Notes: generated from the letters alone by a model not told the origin. A stretch of 64,000 nt of DNA from Klebsiella planticola ATCC 33531 (GCF_000735435.1 NZ_JMPP01000070.1:31547-95546), one strand, 5' to 3'. Shown: positions 7,901 through 18,461, counted from the stretch's first letter. Numbers and translations are program-made.

Positions 7901-10243
7901 GCCGGGGCTCTCCACCCAGCCGTGTCCGACCTTGATACCGTCGAACGGACTGCTGCCGACAGAAAGCGACTGGGTGGTTTTCTGCCCGGGGCGCTGTACC
8001 GTCAGTTGCCCGTCCCCGGATTTGAGCACGGTGATGCTCTCACCTCCCTTCAGCCGTGTATCGGGGATTTTTCCCAGCACGGCCAGACGCTCCCCTTCCG
8101 CCACCGGCAGTTTATCGGCCCGGAACAGCGTCCACTGGCTGTCTACGGCGGAAACTTTCATATCCAGGCGTTCCCCCTCTTTGTCCTTCAGGGTCAGCAT
8201 GTTGCTGCTGGCGGTCACCCGGTCAATGACAAAGCGGTCATGCTTCCGGGTCTCCGGGTCCCACCGCTCCATCACCATCCCTTCGCGGTAATAATCCCGC
8301 ACGCCCCGGCTTTTACTGTCCAGCCACACCGGCGCCAGCGCGGTGACCGTCATCTCCTTCTCTCCGAGCACACCTTCATTTTTGAGGGTGTCGCGGATAA
8401 CGCTGTTGAGCACATTCTGTTCACGCGTCCCGCTGATTTGCGCCACGCTTTCCTGTCCCTCACGCACGCTGGCGGCAAACTCTTGCGCCAGCCGGCCGTA
8501 GCGTGCCCCTTTGTCCGGCTCACTGATGATGTCTGCCGTCACCTGATGCCCCCCCTGCCAGCGATAGGTATTGACGCCGCTGTCCTTCAGAACCGTCAGC
8601 GCACTCCCCGTCCCGCTGCGTTTGCCGCTGTCAGAAAGCAGAACCTGAACGTTATGACGCATCGCGCCGTCGAGCAGGGAAATCGTCTCTTTCAGGCTCA
8701 GCTTCTCCGCCTGGTCAACGATAAGCGTCCCCCCAGGGATAAACGCGGTCCCGTCCTGCAGGGCGGATTTACCGGTCACCGTCTCCCCGGCCAGCCGCGC
8801 ATCCCCGGCGAGAAAGTCCCGGGAGCGGTTATCAGCAGCAAGAATATGTACGTCGCGTCCCTGCTCCCGGGCCATGAGGGTCAGCTCGGCCACCCGCTCC
8901 CGCTGACCTGCCGCGCCACCCTGCCCGGAGACAATCCCCATCGCCGGCCGGTCCTGCGCCAGCACGCTAACCGCATCGCTGAAGGGGACCTGACGGACAA
9001 CAGACGCATCCGGCGTGACAGAGACGTGGTTCTGGCGCTGAACTTCCTGGCTCAGCGCTTTCACGGAGAGCTCATCCAGCACGTGGATATTCGAGGTGAA
9101 GAGACCTTTTTCCCGGTCAAGAGGAATAAGCTGCTCGCGCTCGATCGCCGCATCGATACCCGCTCTGGCCTGCTCAAACACACCGGGTTTTGCTTCCAGC
9201 TGGCTGACTGTGCGGGCCAGCAGGTCGGCGTAGGTGAACTGCACCTTCCGGTCGCTGAGACCGGCAATGGCTTTCGTGACCACGTCGCTGATATCAGGGC
9301 CGTCCGTTTTCACCGGACTGACAGGCGCACTGGCGAGCTCTGCTGCGCGCTTATCGGCATCCTCGCGGTAGCTGCGCATATCAAACCCGGTCTCCTTCAT
9401 CGTGTTCATCCATTCCACCATCTTCTCGGCCGGGTCGATGGCTGCTTTGGATTTGCGGGTATCGAGGGCGGCCACATCCCGTGACTTCAGAGAAGCGTCA
9501 GGACCCGCAGCCTCCCTGACCTCCTGAGTGCGTGTGGAAAACGGCTCGACCGGAACCTCGTTCATCTCCCACATGCCGTGTTTGCCCACGACTTCGGTTT
9601 TGTAGCCAAGTATCTCAACGAGAGGTTTGAGCTCCTCCCGGTAGATTTTCCCGAAGGCTATCTGGTTCGCGTACACATTCTCGATAAAGCCCGTTTTCCC
9701 GACTGTATCAGTGCCAAGAGACTGCCACTTGTCCCCGTTCTGCGTCGCATTCATGACGACGGCGTGAGTGTGCAACTGGGGCTCCTCGTTACGGTTCGTG
9801 TCGTGGGTGAATTTCGCCACAATAAGGTTACCGGTCAGCACAGTTTCGCTTTTTCCATCGGTCATCACGCGGGTGGCGGCCAGCGTTTCCACCTGCTGTA
9901 GCGCTTTTGTCACCGCCTGGTTATGGGCGTCAATAAGTCTTTTGTCTCCCCCCAGCATCGCCATCACTGAGACACTTTTGGGCGCCGAAAAGGTCAGATC
10001 GTAACCCGGGCGGTGCTTGTTGGTGCCGTCCTGCATCCGGGTCAGGTCGCTGCCGTCCGGCAGCTTTCCTTTCAGAATCTCTGTGAACACGGCCTTGTCG
10101 ACCGGCTTCCCTTCCAGACCCAGTGCCTCAGCCCCTTTTCCCTGCCAGCGCTCATCCATGCTGCCGATAACGTAATAGTTATCCTTGTCCGTATAGTAGT
10201 TACCGGCGCTGCCCGCCGATTTTACGGAGCCAATCGACATCAT
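4982..10243 (-). CDS. traI: Conjugative relaxase/helicase TraI
   Basis: 1753 aa. N-terminal MOBF relaxase: catalytic tyrosines at 16/17 and 23/24 (NYYTDKDNYY), the metal-binding histidine motif EEPQLHTHAVV, and HRPGYDLTFSAPKSVS. A degenerate helicase-like region spans roughly 310-800. The active RecD-like helicase starts with Walker A GYAGVGKTTQ at about residue 992 and LLDESSMVG (Walker B). The C-terminal tail is rich in E, Q and K. TraI nicks oriT, stays on the 5' end and unwinds the transferred strand. The ATG overlaps the traD stop (ATGA); a second ATG follows immediately. Length matches F TraI (1756). Confidence 0.97.
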   Translation of the reverse strand: MMSIGSVKSAGSAGNYYTDKDNYYVIGSMDERWQGKGAEALGLEGKPVDKAVFTEILKGKLPDGSDLTRMQDGTNKHRPGYDLTFSAPKSVSVMAMLGGDKRLIDAHNQAVTKALQQVETLAATRVMTDGKSETVLTGNLIVAKFTHDTNRNEEPQLHTHAVVMNATQNGDKWQSLGTDTVGKTGFIENVYANQIAFGKIYREELKPLVEILGYKTEVVGKHGMWEMNEVPVEPFSTRTQEVREAAGPDASLKSRDVAALDTRKSKAAIDPAEKMVEWMNTMKETGFDMRSYREDADKRAAELASAPVSPVKTDGPDISDVVTKAIAGLSDRKVQFTYADLLARTVSQLEAKPGVFEQARAGIDAAIEREQLIPLDREKGLFTSNIHVLDELSVKALSQEVQRQNHVSVTPDASVVRQVPFSDAVSVLAQDRPAMGIVSGQGGAAGQRERVAELTLMAREQGRDVHILAADNRSRDFLAGDARLAGETVTGKSALQDGTAFIPGGTLIVDQAEKLSLKETISLLDGAMRHNVQVLLSDSGKRSGTGSALTVLKDSGVNTYRWQGGHQVTADIISEPDKGARYGRLAQEFAASVREGQESVAQISGTREQNVLNSVIRDTLKNEGVLGEKEMTVTALAPVWLDSKSRGVRDYYREGMVMERWDPETRKHDRFVIDRVTASSNMLTLKDKEGERLDMKVSAVDSQWTLFRADKLPVAEGERLAVLGKIPDTRLKGGESITVLKSGDGQLTVQRPGQKTTQSLSVGSSPFDGIKVGHGWVESPGRSVSETATVFASVTQRELDNATLNQLAQSGSHVRLYSAQDASRTTEKLARHTAFSVVSEQLKARSGESTLDAAIAQQKAGLHTPAEQVIHLSVPLLESDDLTFTRPQLLATALETGGGQVPMADIDKTIQAQIKAGTLLHVPVAPGHGNDLLISRQTWDAEKSILTRVLEGKEAVAPLMNRVPADILADLTSGQRASTRMILETPDRFTLVQGYAGVGKTTQFRAVTSAINLLPEETRPRVVGLGPTHRAVGEMQSAGVDAQTTASFLHDTQLLARNGQTPDFSNTLFLLDESSMVGLADTAKALSLIAAGGGRAVLSGDTDQLQSIAPGQPFRLMQQRSAADVSIMKEIVRQVPELRPAVYSLIDRDINSALATIEKVTPEQVPRKADAWVPAQSVMEFTPAQEKAIQEALKKGESVPAGQPATLYDALVRDYTGRTPEAQAQSLIITHLNADRRALNSLIHDERVASGEAGKEDITLPVFVTSNIRDGELRKLSTWVAHQGAVALVDNTYHRIGGVDKENQLITLMDGDGKERLISPREASAEGVTLYRREEITVSQGDRMRFSKSDPERGYVANSVWEVKSISSDSVTLSDGKNTRTLNPKADEAQRHIDLAYAITAHGAQGASEPFAIALEGVAEGRKAMASFESAYVGLSRMKQHVQVYTDSREGWIKAINASPSKATAHDILAPRNDRAVHTAEQLFSRARPMNETAAGRAALQQSGLAKGISPGKFISPGKQYPQPHVALPVYDKNGKEAGIWLSSLTDSDGRLQVMGGEGRVMGNEDARFVALQGSRNGESLLAGNMGEGVRVARDNPDSGVVVRLAGDDRPWNPGAITGGRVWADPIPVVSPEAAGTDIPLPPEVLAQRAAEEAQRQNMEKQAEQTAREVAGDGRKAGESEDRVKEVIGDVIRGLEREKPGEEKMTLPDDPQTRKQEAAVQQVAQESLQRERLQQMERDMVRDLNREKTLGGD

Positions 10244-12573
10244 CAGAAGTTCCCTCCGATCTCAATATCATCCTGCTCATCGCGGCGGTGGCTGTGATTG
10301 ATATTGACCTCCTCGCGTCGCTGCATATCCCGCTGTGTCTGTTCACCGGCCAGCCAGGCGTCATAGGCATCCATATCTTCAATCACACCGTCGTCGTTCA
10401 TCCCGGCCGGCAGCCTGTCCTGGCCCTGCTCTGTAGGCTGTTGCGCCAGTTCCTGCTCCGTCCCGCCTGCAGGCACAGTCGTTGCGCTGGTTGTGGATGC
10501 TGCGGTGGTAGCAACTGCAGCCGTGCCCGTTGCTGTCGCAGACCTGGGCCGGATTAACGGAACGGTCACCACTTTCGTGACCGGTGCCGCAGGCTCAGGA
10601 GTTTCAGGTGATTGACCGGTCTCATCGGCAGCCGGCGTTTTGGCTGTTGCCGGTGCTTTGACTGTCGCAGGCGATTCGATGCTTTCCGCAGGCTGACTTT
10701 GCTCAGGAGTATTCCCGACTTTTACGTCTTTCTCAGCTGGATCAGGCGCCGGTGCATCCGGCGTAAACAGCGCCCTTGCAAGACTGCCTTCGGCTTCCCG
10801 GGCTTCCAGCAGGGCACTGAGTCGTGTATCCACCCGCGTATCGAGAGAGCGCTGAATAAATCCCTCGGCAATTTTCGGACGTGGTTTGTACTTCAGGGCC
10901 AGCTTCACGGCCGGATACGGCCCGGGCAGCGTGACATAGCAGGACAGGTCCGGGAGTGTCTGAATATCCGAGTAGCTGACCAGCGTTTCACGCTCTTTTT
11001 CTTTCCCGGTCGACACCCCGTCACGTACCGGGTCAGCCCCGTAGGAATACTGTTCGCTGGCCTTGAGGATTTCTTTCTCACCAATTTCACCGGCAGCAAA
11101 CTCGGCAATCTCTTTACTCGGGGAGCGGAAGAAGGCCCGGGTGTTCATCACGTCAAAGAGCGTGGCGGCAGGCTTAACACCGTAGATATCTTCCAGCTGG
11201 GCATAAGACTGAATACCAAAGACATAACAGCCACCAAACTTACGGGCTTCCGGAAGGATTTCGACCAGGTCAGGTAATTTGTGCAGCGTGGGCAATTCAT
11301 CAGCGAAAATCCACACGCGCCGGTTACGGTTCTCCCCCATAGCCAGAAGGCCACGAATGGCAATCGACAGCCACATCGAGATAACCGGCTTCAGGGAGGC
11401 ATGGGTGTCAGCATTGGAGGAAATAAACAGCCAGCCATTGGGCTGGTCTTCACGGACACCCCGCATCCAGTCCCGGATGGTGAACGGCTCGCCGTTCTTC
11501 TCAATACCCTGCAGATAGCGAATGGCTTTGACGTAGTTGGTCAGCACCGCACGGATACTGATGGCGGTTTTCTCAATCTTCTCTTCCACCAGGTTCGCCG
11601 CCGGCGTGTTCTGCAGATAGGCGCGCAGCTTGTCGATTTTGATGGAGAGCATCGTATCAACCAGCTTCTCGTAGCTGCGGTCCTTGTCCTCACGCATCAG
11701 ATAGGCGCCTTCAGCAAAGATGGTGCGACCAGAGCCCTGCCAGAACGGGTCCTCTTTGGTCCCCATCGGAATAAGGGTATTAGAGATGTTGTCGAAGTCA
11801 GGCAGCGACAGACACTCTTTCCACAAATCCCAGGCGGCACAGCGCGAATCCAGCGGGTTGAGGATTTTATCCAGCGACGGGTCGTAATAGCTTTTGACAA
11901 ACTCACAGGAGCGGTCGTAAATAATCGCCATGTCCCCCCTGGCCCGAACGTAATTCAGCAGCCGGCGGATGACCTCGGATTTACCGGAACCGACGGTACC
12001 GTGGAGACAGAAGTTCTGAATTTCGGAGTTAAGCAATATCGGTAAGTCACCGATTTTAATGTCGGAGGCCATACCGTCACGCTTCATCTGGCGGGCCACT
12101 TCTTTGGGCTTATCGGAAAGCTGGCGCCCGCCGGTATTCTCATCCTCGCTCTGCTGTTTACCCTGACGGCCCAGCACCCAGCTGGCGACAAAGAACGTCA
12201 CGATACAGATGACGAGAGAAACCACGGCAGCGAGCACAAAACTGGTCCACAGCTGCTCCCCACACCAGATGGTGTATTTATCGGCCAGGATTTGTTCCGC
12301 ATTATATTCCAGTGATCTGCCGTAGTAATTAATCGTATAGACCGGCTGGGAGCGAATGATATCGCGCATGGGTGCCAGGGTGGTACACCACCAGTACACG
12401 CAGCCATTCACAAAGGTCTGCCAGCTGAGCCGGTACATCAGCATCAGTCCACACAAAACCCAGAAAATAATAAACAGCACATAGAATATAATATTGGCAA
12501 TCTGGCCAAACATGCGAAAGCGCATATTGGCAATCTGACCACCCTGGGTCATATCCTTGGCATTAAAACTCAT
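10243..12573 (-). CDS. traD: Type IV coupling protein TraD
   Basis: 776 aa from the ATG at 12573 ([16 protein letters not shown], identical in style to F TraD, with AAGGG upstream). Two N-terminal membrane segments flank a small periplasmic loop. Walker [15 protein letters not shown] is near residue 195, and [16 protein letters not shown] is the Walker B region. A long Ala/Pro/Thr-rich linker (about 570-720) precedes a C-terminal tail with [15 protein letters not shown] sequence ending in Phe, the tail that docks on TraM in F. It joins the relaxosome to the secretion channel. It overlaps traI by 1 nt. Confidence 0.96.
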   Translation of the reverse strand: MSFNAKDMTQGGQIANMRFRMFGQIANIIFYVLFIIFWVLCGLMLMYRLSWQTFVNGCVYWWCTTLAPMRDIIRSQPVYTINYYGRSLEYNAEQILADKYTIWCGEQLWTSFVLAAVVSLVICIVTFFVASWVLGRQGKQQSEDENTGGRQLSDKPKEVARQMKRDGMASDIKIGDLPILLNSEIQNFCLHGTVGSGKSEVIRRLLNYVRARGDMAIIYDRSCEFVKSYYDPSLDKILNPLDSRCAAWDLWKECLSLPDFDNISNTLIPMGTKEDPFWQGSGRTIFAEGAYLMREDKDRSYEKLVDTMLSIKIDKLRAYLQNTPAANLVEEKIEKTAISIRAVLTNYVKAIRYLQGIEKNGEPFTIRDWMRGVREDQPNGWLFISSNADTHASLKPVISMWLSIAIRGLLAMGENRNRRVWIFADELPTLHKLPDLVEILPEARKFGGCYVFGIQSYAQLEDIYGVKPAATLFDVMNTRAFFRSPSKEIAEFAAGEIGEKEILKASEQYSYGADPVRDGVSTGKEKERETLVSYSDIQTLPDLSCYVTLPGPYPAVKLALKYKPRPKIAEGFIQRSLDTRVDTRLSALLEAREAEGSLARALFTPDAPAPDPAEKDVKVGNTPEQSQPAESIESPATVKAPATAKTPAADETGQSPETPEPAAPVTKVVTVPLIRPRSATATGTAAVATTAASTTSATTVPAGGTEQELAQQPTEQGQDRLPAGMNDDGVIEDMDAYDAWLAGEQTQRDMQRREEVNINHSHRRDEQDDIEIGGNF

Positions 12574-12733
12574 AATCATTGCCCTTAAATACAAAGCGAA
12601 GAAATGTTCCGGCAGCAGCCGGCAACGCCTCGCAGGCGCACAAATAAATTGCGCACCTGTTCACCGTTCTGGAGGGTTAAACCTGATACAAAATGAATGA
12701 AAGCTGACTGGCAGGAAGACGTTCTGTCAGTAT

Positions 12734-12752
12734 GGCCCGGAGTGTCCGGGCC
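12734..12752 (-). other. Hairpin between traT and traD
   Basis: Perfect 8-bp inverted repeat GGCCCGGA-GTG-TCCGGGCC, 15 nt after the traT stop in the direction of transcription. No T-run follows, so it is more likely an mRNA-stabilising or partial attenuation stem than a full terminator. traD must be transcribed through it or from a local promoter. Confidence 0.45.
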
Positions 12753-12766
12753 CGGGAATGATTAAA

Positions 12767-13498
12767 CTACAGAATATTAGCGACGGATTTTGCCAGCTGG
12801 TCTTCAAGAACCGGCTGGGCTTCCGGGAATTTCAGATTCACTTTATTGGCGTTAGAGACAACACGTGTCTGGTATTTATGCTGATTACCGGTTTCAGTGC
12901 TGGTCTGCACTTTAGCCCCGGAGGTCCCTTGTCGTAATACCGCGACGTTATCCGTCTGCACCTGCGTTTTCGCGCGCTCTGAAATCTGCACGTCGGTGAT
13001 CATCGTGTAGTTCACGTCTTCCACCATTGCGTCAGCCGCCATACCGACCAGACCTGCCGCCAGGCCGACACCGAGAGTCGCGCCTGCTGAACTGGAGTTA
13101 TAGGCGGTGATCCCCGCACCCAGTGCGGCCGCGGTTGCTGCACCTTCATAACCCCGACTTAACCAGCCCTGGGTTTCACGAAGATCCATCTTGTCGGCCT
13201 TCAGGACATTCGCCTGTATCCAGTAGCCCGCCGTATCAGGATTGCTGACTACCTGATAGCCCTTAGCAGTGACCGCACTGGTAATTTTAGACTGGAGCCC
13301 GCTCATGTCTTTATCGGAGGTATTTTTTATTTGCAGATAAACTGTCTTATTATTTGACGGTTCAAGCCAGATTGTTTCGCTCATCTGGGTTTTGACTTCC
13401 AGATTACGCTTTTTAATTGCGGTCCCCATTGCACTACAACCCGAAAGTACCAGTGCTGAACTGACGACCATCACAGCCATGACTTTATTAAGTTTCAT
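12767..13498 (-). CDS. traT: Surface exclusion lipoprotein TraT
   Basis: 243 aa from the ATG at 13498, which has AAGGA upstream; the in-frame extension to 13552 is not needed. The lipobox LVLSGC places the lipidated Cys at 21. The body has the TraT features [23 protein letters not shown] and a glycine/alanine-rich hydrophobic segment ([19 protein letters not shown]). TraT is an abundant outer-membrane lipoprotein that blocks stable mating-pair formation and contributes to serum resistance. The 184 bp between traS and traT are AT-rich and may hold a separate promoter. Confidence 0.96.
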   Translation of the reverse strand: MKLNKVMAVMVVSSALVLSGCSAMGTAIKKRNLEVKTQMSETIWLEPSNNKTVYLQIKNTSDKDMSGLQSKITSAVTAKGYQVVSNPDTAGYWIQANVLKADKMDLRETQGWLSRGYEGAATAAALGAGITAYNSSSAGATLGVGLAAGLVGMAADAMVEDVNYTMITDVQISERAKTQVQTDNVAVLRQGTSGAKVQTSTETGNQHKYQTRVVSNANKVNLKFPEAQPVLEDQLAKSVANIL

Positions 13499-13682
13499 CC
13501 TGAATCCTTGTGACATAATCAATATGAATGATACACGCGCTCTTTTATTCAAAGGCGCGCGTTTACTATAACGAAATTTTAAGGGAAAGGTGTAAATTAA
13601 TTACAATTTGAACAATCAATAATAATACAAAGAAACTCTTAGCCTATTAACAAACTACCATAATTAATAGGCCAGAAGGCCT

Positions 13683-14228
13683 TCATTTGGCACCAGAACT
13701 TTTGAATGATTCAAGTAAAGATGTAAGCGCCGTTAACTGATAACGATTGAGGTCAACATTCATATAAATCATAAAGCCAAATGATGAAAGGATAAATATG
13801 ACAGTCGAATAAATAGCCCCGAACACAGGGAAAGTGAATAATACAATCAATATAGCATATCCGACCAAGTAGGTTGAGCTATAACGTCTGGCTTTGTTGA
13901 CAAGAAGTCGACACAGTGCTGAGTCATCCCGAAATCTCTTGGGTATTGACAGGTACAGAGCTCTGGTATTAGCAATACCAATCATGATAAACAAACCAGC
14001 AACCATCGCAATAATTACTGATGCTGCTACCCCTATATTTGCTGCATCTGGAAGATCTAAAAACAAGAACTTATAGCCGTACAGTATCAACGGCCATGTT
14101 ACCATCCACGCCATAGCAGCGAGTCCGGGCCAAAAGCATTGCCACATAGATGGGATTTCTGCACCACCATCATGGAACAATTCTTTTAATTGTTCCACTT
14201 CCTGTAAAATTTGCTTATTAGTTATCAT
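13683..14228 (-). CDS. traS: Entry exclusion protein TraS
   Basis: 181 aa from the ATG at 14228. An alternative in-frame ATG at 14258 overlaps traG by 17 nt; neither has a strong ribosome site. Four hydrophobic segments, including WMVTWPLILYGYKFLF, VAASVIIAMVAGLFIM and YLVGYAILIVLFTFPVF, fit an inner-membrane exclusion protein. TraS interacts with the C-terminal part of the donor TraG to prevent DNA entry. The call rests on position between traG and traT and on topology, since TraS sequences diverge fast. It is AT-rich compared with traG and traD. Confidence 0.75.
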   Translation of the reverse strand: MITNKQILQEVEQLKELFHDGGAEIPSMWQCFWPGLAAMAWMVTWPLILYGYKFLFLDLPDAANIGVAASVIIAMVAGLFIMIGIANTRALYLSIPKRFRDDSALCRLLVNKARRYSSTYLVGYAILIVLFTFPVFGAIYSTVIFILSSFGFMIYMNVDLNRYQLTALTSLLESFKSSGAK

Positions 14229-14241
14229 TGTCCAGGTCCAT

Positions 14242-17091
14242 TCACGGTAATTTTTCATCCATCTTTTTTGTTGCTTCCTCTGCTTTCTGCTTAAACCTCT
14301 CAGTCGTATGGCTTAAAGGGTTATTTACCTGACTGTCTGTTTCCTTATTATATCGCTCGGTAAAATTATTTCCCTCTGTTTTATGATGACTTTCCAGATC
14401 GGTCTGCTGTTTCTTGACCTCACCACCCTGCTGCTGTATCTCCTGGCGACTTTCTTGGTGTGCCTGTTTGTTTTGAGAGACCATCGTACCCACCGTCTGA
14501 CCCACATTATCCTTAATGCCGGCGTCGTGCGTCATTCCATCAATACTGCCGCTGTGCTGGCTATAATCGGCCTCTACGGAAGCCGCGCCTCCGCCTCCTG
14601 ACACATTAGGCATTCCTTGACCAATACTTCCTCTCGCCTCCTGATAAGAGCCATCAACTTTAGGCTCTACCTGTGCTTTAACAAATTCACGGGCCAGCGA
14701 TTCTCGTTGTGCTGCCACTTCCGGCGAACTGGTATTTGTGAGGATAGCTTCCGCGTTTTGCGGAGAGCGCTGTTGGACAAAGTTTGCAAACTGCTGCGTC
14801 AGATTCTCACTCATCTGCCCGCTCATGCTTTCGGTACGTGACGCCATTTCACTGAATTCATGGCTACGTGTACGGCTGTTTGTATATTGGTCATAGCTGT
14901 TTTTCGCACTGGAAAGTGACGCAGAGAACTGGTCCACGCGGGAGCTAGCATTATTATCTGTTGTATTACCTGAAGTGCTGGTTTTATGGCTGGTAATATA
15001 ATCAGACCCTTCTTTAAAATCTTTTGCCGCCTGACTACTGGTATCGTGTCGGGTATCTACTGAATGTCGACCAGATTGCCCAACAGTATCTGTTGAACCC
15101 GTACTCCCGGTGCCGCTTGCAGCAACTTTCACCCCGCCTTCAACACTAGCGCCAGTTAACAGTTTCCCAAATTTTCCGGCAAGTTGATCTCCTGAGCTCC
15201 ATTTCGCCCCACCGTAAGCCTCACCCGTTATTGAGCCTCTTGATGTTTCATCCATCAGGTTCTGGAATGACTGTTCATTACTGATGTTGTTGGCTTTTGC
15301 ATTTGAAACAACCGCGTTCCACATTTTACTCTTAGCCATCGTGTCTTGTGACGACTCAGTATTATCGGCCCCGGTGGTGGTTGACGCGCTGGTCCCCATA
15401 TTTGTGCCAAACTGCTTCAGGCTGTTCCAGGCGCTCGTTACGCTGCTGTTATAGCCCTGCAGTGAGCTTTGCGCCTGCACGTCCGACTCTCTTGCCATCT
15501 GCTGCTGTGCACTGGCTATCTGCCGGCCAACATTAATGTCCACGGGCAGTTTTGACATCGCTCCACTGCTGTCCCAGACCATCGACCCATCCCGAGTCTG
15601 CGTACCCATGCCACCGTTCCCCAGTTGCCGGGACATCTGCCCAAAGGCTGTGTTGCTGTTGGTGTTCCAGCTGTTTCCGCTGACATTATCCGTCTGCATA
15701 TTTGAGAACGAGTAATTCCCGTCAACCACGCTGGAAGAGGCCTGCGACGTCGAGCTGAGGCCTGACGAAGCAAAATGGCTGTACGCGCTGGAGAAGCCCG
15801 CTCCCATGCTTTTGATCATCGCCCAGGTTAACGGAGGGATCATCATGGAGATGTAGCCCGCGGTCGTGGCAATATCTGAGTTCTTCAGTTGGAGCTGAGA
15901 GAGCTCGGACAACACCACTGGTACGCCATTCTGTTTTGCATAATAAGCCATCGCACTGTTCAAAATGGCATACAGCAGGGGCCATGACTGCAGCCACATC
16001 AGGGCATAAATGTACCCTTTCAGCACCTGCATCGTCATCATGTTGAACATGGCGGCCATCACCATGATTGGAAACAGACCAATCATAATTCCCATCACTA
16101 CCGTCTGCATCATCGGCAGGGAGCGTAACGCCTGGTGTCCCATAGTCGCCTGGGCCAGGCGCTGCTTTTCCAGCGAAGAGGTGTTAGCAATGTTGACCAG
16201 GCTGGCCGTATCCCCGCTGCGGGCCGCATAGCTCTGTATACCGCTGCGAAGGGCATTCATGGTGACGTTCTGACGGATAATCTGTCCCGCACTCTGCCCG
16301 GAGCTGTAGAAGTAGTTATAGGAATCACCGATCATCTGGCTGAACAGTACGTCCGGATTAGGTTTTCCACCAAACAGTTGACGAACGTAGTAGCTCCAGG
16401 TTTTCCCGCCAGTCTGGGTATCCAGCGCCAGAGCTGCCTTCAAATCCCGTGAGGCTTCCTGGCAGGTCCTGAACTGATTGTTTTTATCAAACACCCCGCG
16501 CAGCGGGCTGGGATTTGAAAAAATAATGGTGTACGGATCTGGGGAGTTCAGTAGTTCTTCAAACGAGTATTTATGGTTCAGGAAAATATCGCCCATCACG
16601 CAGTTCTGCACATAGTCGGAGAACAGAGTGGTAATCTCCGGGTTCTGAGAGATAAAGTCGGTACTTTTTGCCACCAGATTACTGCCAAACAACATCCCCG
16701 TCTTGCTGTATGTCACGCTGTCGGGCAGCGAGAAAATCATCTCATAGCCCTGTATCAGGGCGTTCCCGACACGCGTGGTGAGTGACGCGGGAATAGCCAG
16801 ACCTATCGGGACGTTGTCGACCTGATAGACCTGAGAGACATTGCTGTAATCGATAATCTGCACAGGTTTACGAATGACGACTAGCATCGAGACCAGCGTC
16901 AGGGCAAACACCCAACCAACCAAATCCATGATGTTATGCTTTTTCACCCAACTGCTGGCGACAATCAGCACGGAAAAGGCGATACACATTTTCTCGATGG
17001 AAGACCAGGTACCGGTACTCATAAAAGCAGCAATGGCATTCAGGTTTCCCCGAAACCAGTCGCCGCCGGCTATCGTGTAGATTTCCAGCAT
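14242..17091 (-). CDS. traG: Mating-pair stabilisation / pilus assembly protein TraG
   Basis: 949 aa. The N-terminal part (to about 450) is polytopic with VLIVASSWVKKHNIMDLVGW and MQTVVMGIMIGLFPIMVMAAM. The C-terminal half is a long periplasmic Ser/Gln/Asn-rich domain with many low-complexity stretches such as DGMTHDAGIKDNVGQ. In F the N-terminus is needed for pilus assembly and the C-terminus for mating-pair stabilisation and for recognising TraS. The ATG overlaps the traH stop. Full length compared with F TraG (938). Confidence 0.95.
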   Translation of the reverse strand: MLEIYTIAGGDWFRGNLNAIAAFMSTGTWSSIEKMCIAFSVLIVASSWVKKHNIMDLVGWVFALTLVSMLVVIRKPVQIIDYSNVSQVYQVDNVPIGLAIPASLTTRVGNALIQGYEMIFSLPDSVTYSKTGMLFGSNLVAKSTDFISQNPEITTLFSDYVQNCVMGDIFLNHKYSFEELLNSPDPYTIIFSNPSPLRGVFDKNNQFRTCQEASRDLKAALALDTQTGGKTWSYYVRQLFGGKPNPDVLFSQMIGDSYNYFYSSGQSAGQIIRQNVTMNALRSGIQSYAARSGDTASLVNIANTSSLEKQRLAQATMGHQALRSLPMMQTVVMGIMIGLFPIMVMAAMFNMMTMQVLKGYIYALMWLQSWPLLYAILNSAMAYYAKQNGVPVVLSELSQLQLKNSDIATTAGYISMMIPPLTWAMIKSMGAGFSSAYSHFASSGLSSTSQASSSVVDGNYSFSNMQTDNVSGNSWNTNSNTAFGQMSRQLGNGGMGTQTRDGSMVWDSSGAMSKLPVDINVGRQIASAQQQMARESDVQAQSSLQGYNSSVTSAWNSLKQFGTNMGTSASTTTGADNTESSQDTMAKSKMWNAVVSNAKANNISNEQSFQNLMDETSRGSITGEAYGGAKWSSGDQLAGKFGKLLTGASVEGGVKVAASGTGSTGSTDTVGQSGRHSVDTRHDTSSQAAKDFKEGSDYITSHKTSTSGNTTDNNASSRVDQFSASLSSAKNSYDQYTNSRTRSHEFSEMASRTESMSGQMSENLTQQFANFVQQRSPQNAEAILTNTSSPEVAAQRESLAREFVKAQVEPKVDGSYQEARGSIGQGMPNVSGGGGAASVEADYSQHSGSIDGMTHDAGIKDNVGQTVGTMVSQNKQAHQESRQEIQQQGGEVKKQQTDLESHHKTEGNNFTERYNKETDSQVNNPLSHTTERFKQKAEEATKKMDEKLP

Positions 17092-18461
17092 CAGAGGCTT
17101 CCTCCGAAGTGATAGTTATTCTGGTAGCGGGTCATCATGCGGGCAGAGACCTGCTGACGCATGTAACTCATCTGCCGGTCAACAACCAGTAACGCGTCCT
17201 GCTGGACCTGAACACGTTGCTGGAAGGCGGCAATCTGCACACTGGCCTGGTTCAGGTTTTCGAGGATCATATCCATTGTCGACTGGGGATAATTCCCGGT
17301 TGCGACCATTGCGCGGGCCTGCTGGATCAGCTCCTGGATGTACTGCAGCAGAATGTCGTAGCCGATATAATCCGTCAGCTGGTAGATAAGCGTGTTAGAT
17401 ACTCCCAGCATCTGCGGGTCGACCAGGTATTTGAATACCGGGATGGTGGTGCTGGAGATAAACCCTTTCTCCTGCTCCGTGAGTTTTTCATCCGCCACAG
17501 CCTTATTCTGGATACTACTCAGAAGGGTGGAGATCTGGTTCTTGAGCGCCTTGTTTGCAGCGATGGTGACCGTGGCGTCGGCGACAACCTTGAGGCACTT
17601 ATCCGAATCATTGCAGTGGTAAATCCTGGCTGTCCCGCCCTCCATCATTGCCTTAATCAGGTCCTGGTCCGTAGTGCGTGCCGGCAGCGGCGTAATTTCA
17701 CTGTTTTCGCCAAAAATAAGCGTGCCGGTCAGTGTCATCACAAACTCTTTCAATTCCTTGTTGCCATCAAAGAGGCGATTTTTTGACAGGGCATTCCACA
17801 TGACATTGATGTTCTTCATGACCCGCTCCTTGTCCTTGTCGCTGGCTTTGTCCTGTACCTTGTCCATCTGCCCGCCCACCGAACAGCCCTGCCGAGAAGC
17901 AGCCCAGTCCGAGAAGATGTTGCTCTCGCCGGCGATGTCCTGGCAGACTTTCTGCTGCGCCACCTGAGTGCGAGGAAACAGACCGCCCACAATGCCCTGT
18001 GCGGCCTGGCAGGAACTGAGGTTCATGCTGTTGATGTCGCTGGCCATCTTCTGCAGAAAATCTTTCGCGGTTTTAATCTCAGGAACAGTCGTCTGCAGTG
18101 CCAGATCAAAAAAGTAACCAACGGAATTACTCATAATTTGTTTGCCGAATCGCTGTATCTGCTCGCTGTTGATAAAGGAGAACGAGCCCAGATACGCATC
18201 GATACCACCGCAGCCAGCGTTAATATCCGGCAGGGTCATGCTGACCAGTTGGATGGTTTTCACCTGCGTCCTTGCATACAGCGAACCGCCGGAAGCGTAA
18301 CCTGCCGCCTGCCCCTGCCAGACTTGTGGCTGAGACGTATTGGAGGCAAACCCGAGCTTATTGAAGAAGTTGTTCATGTCGCCGTTAACATCTGCGGCCG
18401 CCGTAAATGACATCCCCAGCAACATCCCGCAAAGCACTGATAATGGTTTACGAATGAGCAT
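17091..18461 (-). CDS. traH: Conjugative pilus assembly protein TraH
   Basis: 456 aa with an N-terminal signal peptide (LSVLCGMLLGMSFTAAA). Family motifs include MNNFFNKLGFASN, the GCGGIDAYLGSFSFI core, and SCQAAQGIVGGLFP. Cysteine pairs suggest disulfides made by DsbA/TrbB. A C-terminal coiled coil lies at about 385-445. TraH is a periplasmic/outer-membrane-associated part of the F-type pilus retraction and assembly complex together with TraF, TraW, TraU and TrbI. Confidence 0.95.
   Translation of the reverse strand: MLIRKPLSVLCGMLLGMSFTAAADVNGDMNNFFNKLGFASNTSQPQVWQGQAAGYASGGSLYARTQVKTIQLVSMTLPDINAGCGGIDAYLGSFSFINSEQIQRFGKQIMSNSVGYFFDLALQTTVPEIKTAKDFLQKMASDINSMNLSSCQAAQGIVGGLFPRTQVAQQKVCQDIAGESNIFSDWAASRQGCSVGGQMDKVQDKASDKDKERVMKNINVMWNALSKNRLFDGNKELKEFVMTLTGTLIFGENSEITPLPARTTDQDLIKAMMEGGTARIYHCNDSDKCLKVVADATVTIAANKALKNQISTLLSSIQNKAVADEKLTEQEKGFISSTTIPVFKYLVDPQMLGVSNTLIYQLTDYIGYDILLQYIQELIQQARAMVATGNYPQSTMDMILENLNQASVQIAAFQQRVQVQQDALLVVDRQMSYMRQQVSARMMTRYQNNYHFGGSL

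Noticed and set aside
7922..9484. 520-codon open frame on the plus strand inside traI
   Set aside because: It is antisense to the relaxase/helicase gene, with no ribosome site. Long antisense frames are common in GC-rich genes with this codon use.
14383..15536. Plus-strand frames opposite the traG C-terminal region
   Set aside because: Shadows of the low-complexity Ser/Gln/Asn coding sequence of traG.
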